A stretch of 35,355 nt of DNA from Actinophytocola xanthii (GTDB lineage: Bacteria; Actinomycetota; Actinomycetes; Mycobacteriales; Pseudonocardiaceae). This document shows positions 24,113 through 31,516 of this stretch, piece after piece. A program made the position numbers and the translations under genes. The notes below the pieces were generated by a model, which did not search any database, was not told where the DNA came from, and saw only the letters and a list, made by a program, of their open reading frames with translations. How positions within the stretch are numbered: the stretch's first letter is position 1; each line of letters begins with the position of its first letter. The stretch lies in the NCBI RefSeq assembly GCF_001921205.1, contig NZ_MSIE01000066.1, positions 1 through 35,355 on the forward strand, in the 5' to 3' direction.

Positions 24113-25312
24113 CTAGTTGGGGACCTCGGCCTCGTCCGTCTCCTCGGGGCGGTTGGCCTTCTGCGGCTTGCCGTTGCGGCGGCGGGCGGCCTGGCGGGGG
24201 AGGGTCGCGGGCGGGCGCGGGGGCTGGGCGCCGCCGCCCATCATCAGCTCCGCGAACGTGGCCATGGCCTCGTCGAGGTGACCGCCGATGCGGCGCTCGG
24301 ACTCCTCGTTGCTCTTGCGCACCAGCGACGCCACCGACTCCGTGTCGGGTTGGCGGGTGAGGGTGCCCTCGACCTTGCCCAGGCTCTCGCCGATCGTGCG
24401 GCCCATGTCCGACAGCTTCTCCGCGAAACCGTCCTCGACGGTGTCCAGGCGTCGGGTCAGGTCGTCCAGGCGACCGGTCACCTGCTCCAGCCGGCCGGCG
24501 AGTGCCTCGAGACGCTCGGTGCCGTCGACCGTCGACTTGGTGTCCTCGATGGCGTCCTGCATGGAGCGGCGAGCCTCGTCGACGGCGACGCGAACCCCGG
24601 TCGCCTTCTCGTCGATGTTGTTGTGCAGGGCGTTCGCCGAGTCGGCCAGCCTCGACTGGACGGCCTCCGCCGAGTCGGTCACGGACTGGCGCAGGGTCTC
24701 CCTGGCCGCGTCCAGCTGACCGCGCAGGCCGCCCTCGACCTCGTCCACGCGGCCGCGCAGGGTGTTCTCGGCGAACTCGATCCGCTCCCGGACCGGGCCG
24801 TGCACGGCGGCGGGCAGCGCGTCCAGCTTGCTGTCCTGCTTGTCCAGGTGCTTGTCGAGGTGCCCGTCCAGCTCGTCGATGCGCCGGTGGATGCTGGCCA
24901 GCTTGTCCTCGAGCCCGTCCATCCGGCCCGCCACGCCCTCGAACCGGCCGGCCACCCCGTCCAGCCGGCCGTCGAGCTGCGCGAACGGCGTTGCCAACTT
25001 GTCGACGATGCCCTCGACGGCCCGGGCGATCGACGCGATCGCGGTGTCCTGCGCCTCCAGCTTGGCCATCGCCTCTTCGACGCGCCCGGCCAGCGCCCCG
25101 AGCTCGGTTCGGTCCGGCATCTCGGACAGGCGCTTGCGCACCGAGCCGATCGATTCCAGCGGTGACAGCCTGGCGTGGATCTCGTCCAGCGTGTCGAAGA
25201 TCTGTTGCTGCTCGCTCTCACGGATCTCGGCCGCGCGCACCAGCATGTTGCGCATCCGGTCGAACGACACCGTCGAGTTGTTGTTCTCGTTCACGGAGGT
25301 GACCTTCGTCAT
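24113..25312 (-). CDS. Heptad-repeat coiled-coil protein of unknown function
   Basis: The 399-residue protein is almost all charged amphipathic helix. Around residues 115-170 the sequence falls into consecutive heptads (GRLDGVA, GRFEGVA, GRMDGLE, DKLASIH, RRIDELD, GHLDKHL, DKQDSKL). A second similar series occurs near 275-300 (GRLEQVT, GRLDDLT, RRLDTVE). The C-terminal 50 residues are Pro/Arg-rich and probably disordered. No signal or membrane segment is seen. Such apolipoprotein-like or SMC-like coiled coils often scaffold or bind DNA, but no function can be assigned. Start ATG 25312 lacks a Shine-Dalgarno; GTG 25294, after GAAGGT, is an alternative. A possible -10 TAGGCT lies at 25343-25338. 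Confidence 0.75.
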   Translation of the reverse strand: MTKVTSVNENNNSTVSFDRMRNMLVRAAEIRESEQQQIFDTLDEIHARLSPLESIGSVRKRLSEMPDRTELGALAGRVEEAMAKLEAQDTAIASIARAVEGIVDKLATPFAQLDGRLDGVAGRFEGVAGRMDGLEDKLASIHRRIDELDGHLDKHLDKQDSKLDALPAAVHGPVRERIEFAENTLRGRVDEVEGGLRGQLDAARETLRQSVTDSAEAVQSRLADSANALHNNIDEKATGVRVAVDEARRSMQDAIEDTKSTVDGTERLEALAGRLEQVTGRLDDLTRRLDTVEDGFAEKLSDMGRTIGESLGKVEGTLTRQPDTESVASLVRKSNEESERRIGGHLDEAMATFAELMMGGGAQPPRPPATLPRQAARRRNGKPQKANRPEETDEAEVPN

Positions 25313-25512
25313 GGAGGGGGCAGGGCCGACGTGGCGAGCCTAGCCACTCGCAGAACGCGTCCGTACACCACCCGTGAGTTCCTTGCTCGGTCAAACACGA
25401 TCTATCGCAGGGAAATCCATTCGATCAGGGGACGCCTGTCGGACGGATCCCCGGCGCCGAGGGCACGGTGCGTCGCCGCACGCGACCGAAAGGTGTGCCG
25501 CCTCCCGTTGAG

Positions 25513-25518
25513 TACCGT
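25513..25518 (+). promoter_or_regulatory. Candidate -10 box for leaderless add
   Basis: TACCGT fits TANNNT and lies 6 nt before ATG 25525, with no Shine-Dalgarno sequence. This is consistent with a leaderless transcript. No convincing -35 is visible. Confidence 0.4.
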
Positions 25519-25524
25519 TGGACC

Positions 25525-26625
25525 ATGTCGACGTCCAACCCCGTTCCGGTGACCCCGGAAACCGTTCGCGCTGCTCCCAAAGTTCTCCTGCACGACCACC
25601 TGGACGGGGGCCTGCGTCCCGCCACCGTCATCGAGCTGGCCGACGCCGTCGGATACCCCGACCTGCCCACCCAGGATCCGGCCGAGCTGCGGACCTGGTT
25701 CCGCACCGCCGCCGACTCCGGCTCGCTGGTGCGCTACCTCGAGACGTTCGCCCACACCTGCGGGGTCATGCAGACCCAGGACGCCCTGGTCCGGGTGGCC
25801 GCGGAGTGCGCGGAGGACCTCGCGGCGGACGGTGTCGTGTACGCCGAGGTGCGGTACGCGCCGGAGCTGTTCAGCGAGCGGGGTCTGCACCTCGACACGA
25901 TCGTCGCCGCGGTGCAGGAGGGGTTCCGCCAGGGCGAGGCCCGCGCACGTGAGCAGGGCAGGCCGATCAGGATCGGCACCCTGCTCTGCGCGATGCGACA
26001 GAACGCCCGGTCGCTGGAGATCGCCGAGCTGGCGGTGCGCCACCGGGACAGCGGCGTGGTCGGGTTCGACATCGCCGGCCCGGAGGCCGGGTTCCCGCCC
26101 ACGCGGAACCTGGACGCGTTCGAGTACCTGCGGCAGCAGAACGCCCACTTCACCATCCACGCGGGTGAGGCGTTCGGGCTCCCGTCGATCTGGGAGGCCA
26201 TCCAGCACTGCGGGGCCGAGCGGCTCGGGCACGGCGTGCGGATCGTCGACGACATCAAGGTCGACGAGGACGGCACGATCCACCTGGGACGGCTGGCGAG
26301 CTATGTGCGGGACCGCCGGATTCCGCTGGAGATGTGCCCGTCCTCAAACGTGCAGACCGGTGCGGCCCCGTCGATCGCCGAACACCCGATCGGGCTACTG
26401 ACCAAGCTGCGCTTCCGGGTGACGGTCAACACCGACAACCGGCTGATGTCCGGCTGCTCGCCCTCCTCGGAGATGAGCGCGCTGGTCGACGCGTTCGGCT
26501 ACGACTGGGCCGACCTGCAGTGGTTCACGATCAACGCGATGAAGTCCGCGTTCATCGGGTTCGACGAACGGCTGGCCATCATCAACGAGATCATCAAACC
26601 GGGCTACGCCAAGCTGATCGGCTGA
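25525..26625 (+). CDS. add: Adenosine deaminase
   Basis: The 366-residue protein has the full zinc-site set: H23-x-H25 ([10 protein letters not shown]), H212-A-G-E215 (catalytic Glu), ERLGHGVRI (His), CPSSNVQTG and N302-T-D304-N. The NTDN form in place of NTDDP is seen in actinobacterial enzymes. It deaminates adenosine or deoxyadenosine to inosine or deoxyinosine in the cytoplasm. It complements the nucleoside importer and cytidine deaminase upstream but is a separate unit, divergent from the coiled-coil gene and convergent with the acidic protein gene. Confidence 0.95.
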   Translation: MSTSNPVPVTPETVRAAPKVLLHDHLDGGLRPATVIELADAVGYPDLPTQDPAELRTWFRTAADSGSLVRYLETFAHTCGVMQTQDALVRVAAECAEDLAADGVVYAEVRYAPELFSERGLHLDTIVAAVQEGFRQGEARAREQGRPIRIGTLLCAMRQNARSLEIAELAVRHRDSGVVGFDIAGPEAGFPPTRNLDAFEYLRQQNAHFTIHAGEAFGLPSIWEAIQHCGAERLGHGVRIVDDIKVDEDGTIHLGRLASYVRDRRIPLEMCPSSNVQTGAAPSIAEHPIGLLTKLRFRVTVNTDNRLMSGCSPSSEMSALVDAFGYDWADLQWFTINAMKSAFIGFDERLAIINEIIKPGYAKLIG

Positions 26626-26633
26626 CGCTCCCC

Positions 26634-27926
26634 TCAGGGCTTCTGCTCGAGCCGCTGCTCGAAGGACTCGACCAGGCGCTGCCACGCCGCCTGCTCCGCG
26701 TCGAACGGAGGGCTGGGCGCGAGCCTGGTCGGGTCCGGCCGCAGCACGAACGAGACGAGCCACCCGAGGCTCTCCGACTGGGCGAGCGCCTCGTTCACGG
26801 TCTTGTCGTCGGCCCAGTCCGCGGCGTCGGTGAGCAGCTCCACGGCGAGGTCCAGCTGCACCGGGTCGACGGCGTCCGGGCCGTCGCCCAGGTCGTCGGC
26901 CAGACCGGTGAGCACGTAGGTGTTGTCGGTCTCGACCTCGATCTCGAGGCTGCCGTCGGTGGCCTTGGTGGCCACTTCCTCCCAGGTCGACACCTCGGCG
27001 AGGTCGTTCTCGCCGGCCGGTACCGCGGCCAGGTACTTCGCCAGGGTCCTTGGCGACTTGGCGACCGAGATCCTGCCGCGGGCGCCCAGGAAGATCGGCT
27101 CGTCGTCGAGGTAGCAGCGCAGCGTGTAGTACTCGCCCTCGGGCGTGATGATCTTGATGGGATCGATGCCCACCTCGGCCCAGAAGCCGACCGGCTCCGG
27201 CTCGGCCTCCTCGTCCTCGTCGTCGTCATCCGCCGTGGTCTGGTCGGTGTCCTTTTCGGACTCCTCGGTGTCGACGTCCTCCGCGTCCTCGGCGTCCAGG
27301 GCACTGGCGGCCTCCTCGGACTCGGCCTGGTACGCGGCCAGCTCGTCGGTGGTCTCGTCCAGCGTCGCCTTGTCGACCTCGGGTACGAAGACCACCTCGT
27401 CGATGGCGTCGAGGACCTCGTCCCAGCGCTCGGAGATGGTCTCGGCGAGGTCGGTCCACAGCTTCTCGCCCTCGCGCCCGGTGAAGGGGAACGTGCCCTG
27501 CTCGAGTACCGAGAACCCGGCCGCCGCGTTGAGCACCTCGTGCACCTCGTCGAGCTCGCACACGTCCGCGAGCGAACGGACGATCGTCACGATGTCGGCG
27601 AGCTCGCCGATGGTCCAGGTGTCCGGCTCCTCGGCCACCAGCTCCGGCACGCCCACCAGGTCGTAGGTGTGCTCCTCGTCGGGCAGCAACTCGGGCACCG
27701 ACAGCTCCGGCACGACGTCCCAGGCGGGATGGTCGGCCAGATCGTGCTCGGTGACCGTGCGAACGAAGGCGGCGAGGTGGGCGGCGTCGGGAAAGGCGTA
27801 GAGGTCGTCCTCGTGGCCGAGGAAGGCCTCCCACTCCTCACCGTCTTCTCTCCAGCGCGGTGCCCACAGCGTCACGAGGTCGCCCTGCGGCAGGCCGAGC
27901 TCGATGGAGACGATGTCCTGAGACAT
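26634..27926 (-). CDS. Conserved acidic actinobacterial protein of unknown function
   Basis: This 430-residue protein starts MSQDIVSIELGLPQGDLVTLWAP and has two folded-looking parts. They are residues 1-185 (WREDGEEWEAFLGHEDDLYAFPD) and 250-430 (FWAEVGIDPIKIITPEGEYYTLRCYLDDEPIFLG). A linker from about 195 to 245 is made almost entirely of Asp, Glu, Ala and Thr. I recall relatives carrying the label 'primosomal protein', but I see no motif to support it. No signal or membrane helix is present. A strong AGGAGG precedes the ATG. It follows the YbaB-like genes by 77 bp on the same strand and may be in the same transcription unit. Confidence 0.75.
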   Translation of the reverse strand: MSQDIVSIELGLPQGDLVTLWAPRWREDGEEWEAFLGHEDDLYAFPDAAHLAAFVRTVTEHDLADHPAWDVVPELSVPELLPDEEHTYDLVGVPELVAEEPDTWTIGELADIVTIVRSLADVCELDEVHEVLNAAAGFSVLEQGTFPFTGREGEKLWTDLAETISERWDEVLDAIDEVVFVPEVDKATLDETTDELAAYQAESEEAASALDAEDAEDVDTEESEKDTDQTTADDDDEDEEAEPEPVGFWAEVGIDPIKIITPEGEYYTLRCYLDDEPIFLGARGRISVAKSPRTLAKYLAAVPAGENDLAEVSTWEEVATKATDGSLEIEVETDNTYVLTGLADDLGDGPDAVDPVQLDLAVELLTDAADWADDKTVNEALAQSESLGWLVSFVLRPDPTRLAPSPPFDAEQAAWQRLVESFEQRLEQKP

Positions 27927-28003
27927 TGCTGGACCTCCTGGTCACGCAATCCATGGGGCACACAGAACGTCGGCAGCCTACGTGGTGGGGACAGTGCGGT
28001 GGA

Positions 28004-28540
28004 TCACCGGTCGGAGCGTAGCGAGGAAGGGTCGAACGACGCGAGTTCGTTATCCGGGTCGGCTTCGGCGTCACCACCGCCGCCACCAGCTACTTCGCCG
28101 GAACTCGCCTCGCTGGCCCGGCGCAGCCGCTCCTCGCGCCGCGCCTGGAACTCCTCCGCGGTGATGCCGCCGTCCTCCTCGCGCCGAGCCGGCGCCGCCC
28201 GTCCGGACAGCTGCTCGAGCGCCAGCGTGAGGTTGTCCCCCAGCAGCAGCGCGACCTTGTTGTAGCCCGTCTGGGTGGCGTCGTCCATCGCGACGCGAGC
28301 GACTCGGACGATCAGCCGGCCCAACCCGTCGGCGCCGTAGCGGGCGGCCTCGGGGGCGAGCCAGAGCCGGACCAGCCTGCCTCGCCCGTCCACGGTGACC
28401 TCGACGGTCTCGTTGCGGTCGTGGGCGGTGCCGGTGACCGTCGCCAGTACCTTGTCCACTTGGGACAACGCTTCCTGCCGCGCCCGGCCGTCGGCGATCA
28501 TCTGCTCGGTGCTGCGGTCGAGCGGCTCCCGGTCGATCAC
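28004..28540 (-). CDS. YbaB/EbfC (EspL-like) family protein, second copy
   Basis: The 178-residue protein has a YbaB-like core at residues 10-105 (LSQVDKVLATVTGTAHDRNETVEVTVDGRGRLVRLWLAPEA, followed by a long helix). Its C-terminal tail is rich in Glu and Gly. YbaB proteins are nucleoid-associated dimers; in mycobacterial ESX-1 loci the YbaB-like EspL acts in secretion. The upstream EspC-like and WXG/NlpC genes favour the EspL-type reading. It starts at GTG 28540, overlapping the stop of the paralogue upstream (GTGA). Confidence 0.75.
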   Translation of the reverse strand: MIDREPLDRSTEQMIADGRARQEALSQVDKVLATVTGTAHDRNETVEVTVDGRGRLVRLWLAPEAARYGADGLGRLIVRVARVAMDDATQTGYNKVALLLGDNLTLALEQLSGRAAPARREEDGGITAEEFQARREERLRRASEASSGEVAGGGGGDAEADPDNELASFDPSSLRSDR

Positions 28541-28947
28541 AGCCGTCGCTCCCGTTGCTTGAGCGGGTCGGCGAAGTCGGCCTCCGGGTCCGCGTCGGCC
28601 TCCTCGTCGTCAACCGGGACGTAGCCGAGCGACTCGAGCTCCTTCTCGTCCACCACCGGTGCCAGTGCCTTGTGCATGTTGCCGCCGGCCAGCCGGGTCG
28701 CCCGCTCGGCGAGCGAGGTGATCCGGCGGGCCAGGGTCTCCATGTCCACCTGCAGGGCGGCGGGCGTCAACCGCAGGTCGGTGAGCAGCCCACCGGGCGC
28801 GACCTCGACGCTGATCGAGCCGTCGGGGGCGGTGGCCCGGCCGCTGATCCGGCCGACCCTGGCCACCTCGGCCGCGGCCTGCTCCTCCGCCTGCCGCACG
28901 CGACGGTCCACGACGGTGAGCTCGTGGTCGATGTCGATCTCCGCCAC
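28537..28947 (-). CDS. YbaB/EbfC (EspL-like) family protein, first copy
   Basis: The 136-residue protein has the same layout: an N-terminal helix with many Ala, Glu and Arg, a small beta-sheet (ISGRATAPDGSISVEVAPGGLLTDLRL), a second helix (VDMETLARRITSLAERATRLA) and an acidic tail (DDEEADADPEAD). Shared sheet sequence and tandem placement suggest it forms a heterodimer with the following gene. GTG 28947 follows GGAGGGGG on the minus strand. It is 53 bp downstream of the NlpC/P60 gene, probably in one operon. Confidence 0.75.
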   Translation of the reverse strand: MAEIDIDHELTVVDRRVRQAEEQAAAEVARVGRISGRATAPDGSISVEVAPGGLLTDLRLTPAALQVDMETLARRITSLAERATRLAGGNMHKALAPVVDEKELESLGYVPVDDEEADADPEADFADPLKQRERRL

Positions 28948-29000
28948 GCTGTCCCCCTCCCGGTCACGCCCAGTGTGCCCGACGGCGCCGCTGTCCGCGT

Positions 29001-30152
29001 TCAGCCGGTCGGGCGGTAGAAGCCCACGAACGGCATGCCGGCGTTCTCCGTGCGCAGCGGGCCGACCTGCACCGGGTCCCCCGCCTCGACGATCTGGCCG
29101 TTGCCGATGTACATGGCGACGTGACCCTCCCAGCACACCAGGTCGCCGGGCAGCAGCTGGTCGGCCGAGGGGACCTCGGCGCCGATGTCCTGCTCGCGGG
29201 AGGTGCGGGGGATGTCCAGGCCGCCCTGGTCGTAGGCGTACTGGGTCAGGCCGCTGCAGTCCAGGCCGACACCCGGTGAGGTGCCGCCCCACACGTAGGG
29301 CACCCCCAGCTGGCCCAGCGCGGCCCGAACGGCCTTCGCAGCTGTCTCGTTGGGCGCCATGACCGTGCTGCCGTCGGGAAGGTTCACCGCGACGCCGGTT
29401 CCGGGCTGCGGCGGGATCGCGACCGGCAGCCGCTTCTTGGTGACCACGCCGCCGCCACCGCCTCCGCCACCGCCTCCGCCACCGCCGCCGCCTCCGCCAC
29501 CGCCGGAGTAGCCACCGCCGCCTCCGCCTCCGCCGCCCCCGCCGCCTCCGCCGGTGTTGTAGGCGGGCGGCGGGGTGTTGGCGACCGGTGCGGCGGCGCT
29601 CGGCGAGGTGGCCCCGCCGGGGGCGCCGTTGAGCTTGTTCACCACGCCGGTCAGCTGGCCCATGACGGCCTGGAGGTTCGAGCTGGACTCGCCGGAGACC
29701 TGCGCCCCGAGCCGGATCAGCTCACTGATCTTGGCCTGCGCGCCGGCGTTGTCGCCCGCACGCCGCAGTGCCGCCGCCGCGGAGAGCAGCTGGGCGGCGC
29801 GGTCCATGAAGTTGTCGATCAGCTGCTGGTTGGTGGACTGGCCGACCTTGAGGATCGACGCGGCCTCGCGAACGGCCGTCTGCACCTCGGCGCTGTAGGT
29901 GCTGATGTCCCGCGCGGCCGTGCTCATCGTCGTCGCGTCGGCCGCCTGGCGGGCGGCGGAGTCCCCGGTCCAGCCTTGCTGCAGGTTCCTGGTCTGGGTC
30001 GTGGCGTCGGTGTCGTAGGTGTAGAGCGCGTTCTGCACGCCCGCGTGCGCCTGGTCGACGGAGTCGATCGCGCCGTCGTCGGTCGCGAGCTGGCGCTGGG
30101 CGTCAGCGGCGGGTGAGACCAGCGTCTCGACCATGGGGACGGTGTTGGTCAC
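29001..30152 (-). CDS. WXG-type NlpC/P60 peptidase with polyglycine linker
   Basis: The 383-residue protein has three parts. Residues 1-190 are helical with a W61-x-G63 motif (GWTGDSAA), like ESX/WXG100 substrates. Residues 200-240 hold a linker of 14 Gly, Tyr-Ser and 19 Gly. Residues 265-383 form an NlpC/P60 domain with catalytic C299 (LDCSGLTQYAY) and H344 (EGHVAMYIG). NlpC/P60 enzymes cut peptidoglycan peptides. It lacks a Sec or Tat signal, so export would have to be by a type VII system. The GTG overlaps the stop of the small gene upstream. No ESX core genes are in the window. Confidence 0.85.
   Translation of the reverse strand: MTNTVPMVETLVSPAADAQRQLATDDGAIDSVDQAHAGVQNALYTYDTDATTQTRNLQQGWTGDSAARQAADATTMSTAARDISTYSAEVQTAVREAASILKVGQSTNQQLIDNFMDRAAQLLSAAAALRRAGDNAGAQAKISELIRLGAQVSGESSSNLQAVMGQLTGVVNKLNGAPGGATSPSAAAPVANTPPPAYNTGGGGGGGGGGGGGGYSGGGGGGGGGGGGGGGGGGGVVTKKRLPVAIPPQPGTGVAVNLPDGSTVMAPNETAAKAVRAALGQLGVPYVWGGTSPGVGLDCSGLTQYAYDQGGLDIPRTSREQDIGAEVPSADQLLPGDLVCWEGHVAMYIGNGQIVEAGDPVQVGPLRTENAGMPFVGFYRPTG
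29448..29552 (-). repeat. GGN codon repeat encoding polyglycine
   Basis: Nineteen Gly codons (29448-29504) and fourteen Gly codons (29511-29552) flank Ser-Tyr. Codons alternate among GGC, GGT, GGA and GGG, so the DNA is an imperfect trinucleotide repeat prone to length change or assembly collapse. Confidence 0.9.
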
Positions 30153-30496
30153 ACCGGCTCACCTCCGGCGCGGCGGATCGCCCGGATGTGGTCGTCCTCC
30201 GTGCTGACGTAGTTGGTCCAGGTGTTGGCGACCGCGTCCGCCATCGAGGTGGTGTTCGTGGCCAGGCCGTTCACGCGGTCGAGCTGGTACTGGGTGGCGT
30301 TGCGGATCGCGTCGCTGAGGCCGACCTCGTTGCCGACCCGCGAGAAGGCGTTGCCGTCCATCCCGGTGTGGGTGGCCAGCGAGTCGGTCCGTAAACCGTC
30401 GGCCAGGGGTCGGTAACCCCTGGTGAACGCGGCGAAGGCGTCCTCGTCGGCGTCGTAGCCGGGCGGTGGCGGCGGCACCGGATCCTCGTGTGTCAT
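30149..30496 (-). CDS. EspC-like/WXG-type small secretion-associated protein
   Basis: The 115-residue protein has a short Pro-rich N-terminus (DPVPPPPPGYDAD) and then helices with DGNAFSRVGNEVGLSDAIRNA and WTNYVSTEDDHIRAI. This resembles ESX-1 secretion-associated EspC/DUF2580-type partners, which pair with larger substrates. It is coupled to the NlpC/P60 gene by a GTGA overlap, which supports a secreted or co-folded pair. GGAGGGGA precedes ATG 30496. A possible -10 TAGCCT lies at 30563-30558. Confidence 0.65.
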   Translation of the reverse strand: MTHEDPVPPPPPGYDADEDAFAAFTRGYRPLADGLRTDSLATHTGMDGNAFSRVGNEVGLSDAIRNATQYQLDRVNGLATNTTSMADAVANTWTNYVSTEDDHIRAIRRAGGEPV

Positions 30497-30649
30497 CTGT
30501 TCCCCTCCTACCAGCTCTGACGCGGCGCGCGGCCCAGCGGCTCCCCTCGGTTCGTCCAGGCTAGGACATCCTCATCCACGGCGGCGGGGATCGGTGAGGA
30601 TCCGGGTCCGTTCGACGAGGATCGTTTGCATTCGGGGTCGTTTCCGGGC

Positions 30650-31516
30650 TCAGGTGCCCTTCGGATGCCACACGGTCTTGGTCTCCAGGAACGCCCGAAG
30701 GCGCTTTACGTCCGGAGCCACGGTCCAGTCCGGCTCGGCGGCGCCGGCACGCAGCACCCGCTTGACCGTGCCGGCCGCGGCGCGTTCCAACTCGGTGGTC
30801 GTCGCCTCGGGGGCGCCGGTGAGGTCCAGGGCGTTCACGTCGGCGTGTGAGGCGAGCCAGGGGGCCAGCTCCGCGGTGCGCCCGGTGAGGACGTTGACCA
30901 CGCCGCCCGGTACGTCCGAGGTGGCCAGCACCTCGGACAGGGTGATCGCCGGCAGGGGGCGGTCCTGGCTGGCGACGACGACCGCCGTGTTGCCGGTCGC
31001 GATCACCGGTGCGACCACGCTCACCAGCCCCAGCAGCGACGAGGACTGCGGCGCCAGCACACCGACCACGCCGGTGGGCTCGGGCACCGAGAACGAGAAG
31101 TACGGGCCGGCGACCGGGTTCGCCGCGCCGAGCACGGTGGCGATCTTGTCCGCCCAACCCGCGTACCAGACCCAGCGGTCCACCACGAGGTCCACAATGG
31201 ACTGCGCCCGTTTGGCCGCGAGGCCTTCGCTGGCCCCGAGCTCGGCCACGAACTGCTCGCGACGGCCCTCGAGCAGCTCGGCCACCCGGTACAGCACCTG
31301 TCCCCGGTTGTAGGCGGTGGCCCGGGACCAGCCGCCGAGCGCCTTGCGGGCGGCGACGACGGCGTCCCGCACGTCCTTGCGGGAGGCCTGCGCCGCGTTG
31401 GCCAGGAAGGCGCCCTTCGCGTCCTGCACCGGGTAGGAGCGGCCGGACTCCGAGCGCGGGAACGCCCCACCCACGTAGAGCTTGTAGGTCTTGGCGACGG
31501 TGAGACGCTCAGACAT
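30650..31516 (-). CDS. Short aldehyde-dehydrogenase-like protein lacking the catalytic Cys
   Basis: The 288-residue protein matches aldehyde dehydrogenases in the coenzyme domain: KLYVGGAFPRSESGRSYPV, VVAARKALGGWSRATAYNRGQVLYRVAELLEGR and PTGVVGVLAPQSSSLLGLVSVVAPVIATGNTAVVV. It then jumps to the C-terminal LRAFLETKTVWHP. The active-site Cys block, the ELGG Glu and the catalytic fold are missing; the usual length is about 480. The frame is clean, so this is a shortened protein rather than a fresh frameshift. It overlaps the full-length enzyme gene by 8 bp and may act as its partner. I know of similar deoC-linked pairs in streptomycetes. Confidence 0.78.
   Translation of the reverse strand: MSERLTVAKTYKLYVGGAFPRSESGRSYPVQDAKGAFLANAAQASRKDVRDAVVAARKALGGWSRATAYNRGQVLYRVAELLEGRREQFVAELGASEGLAAKRAQSIVDLVVDRWVWYAGWADKIATVLGAANPVAGPYFSFSVPEPTGVVGVLAPQSSSLLGLVSVVAPVIATGNTAVVVASQDRPLPAITLSEVLATSDVPGGVVNVLTGRTAELAPWLASHADVNALDLTGAPEATTTELERAAAGTVKRVLRAGAAEPDWTVAPDVKRLRAFLETKTVWHPKGT

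Noticed and set aside
26334-28265. 643-codon open frame on the plus strand
   Set aside because: It is antisense to the acidic protein and YbaB genes, with repetitive Val/Leu/Gly/Arg composition caused by the opposite reading frames.
29448-29552. Possible CRISPR or tandem-repeat array
   Set aside because: It is a trinucleotide repeat in frame within a Gly linker; there are no spacers.
28004-30496. Complete type VII secretion locus
   Set aside because: No EccB, EccC, EccD, MycP or EccE genes are present. Only candidate substrates and accessory proteins are seen.
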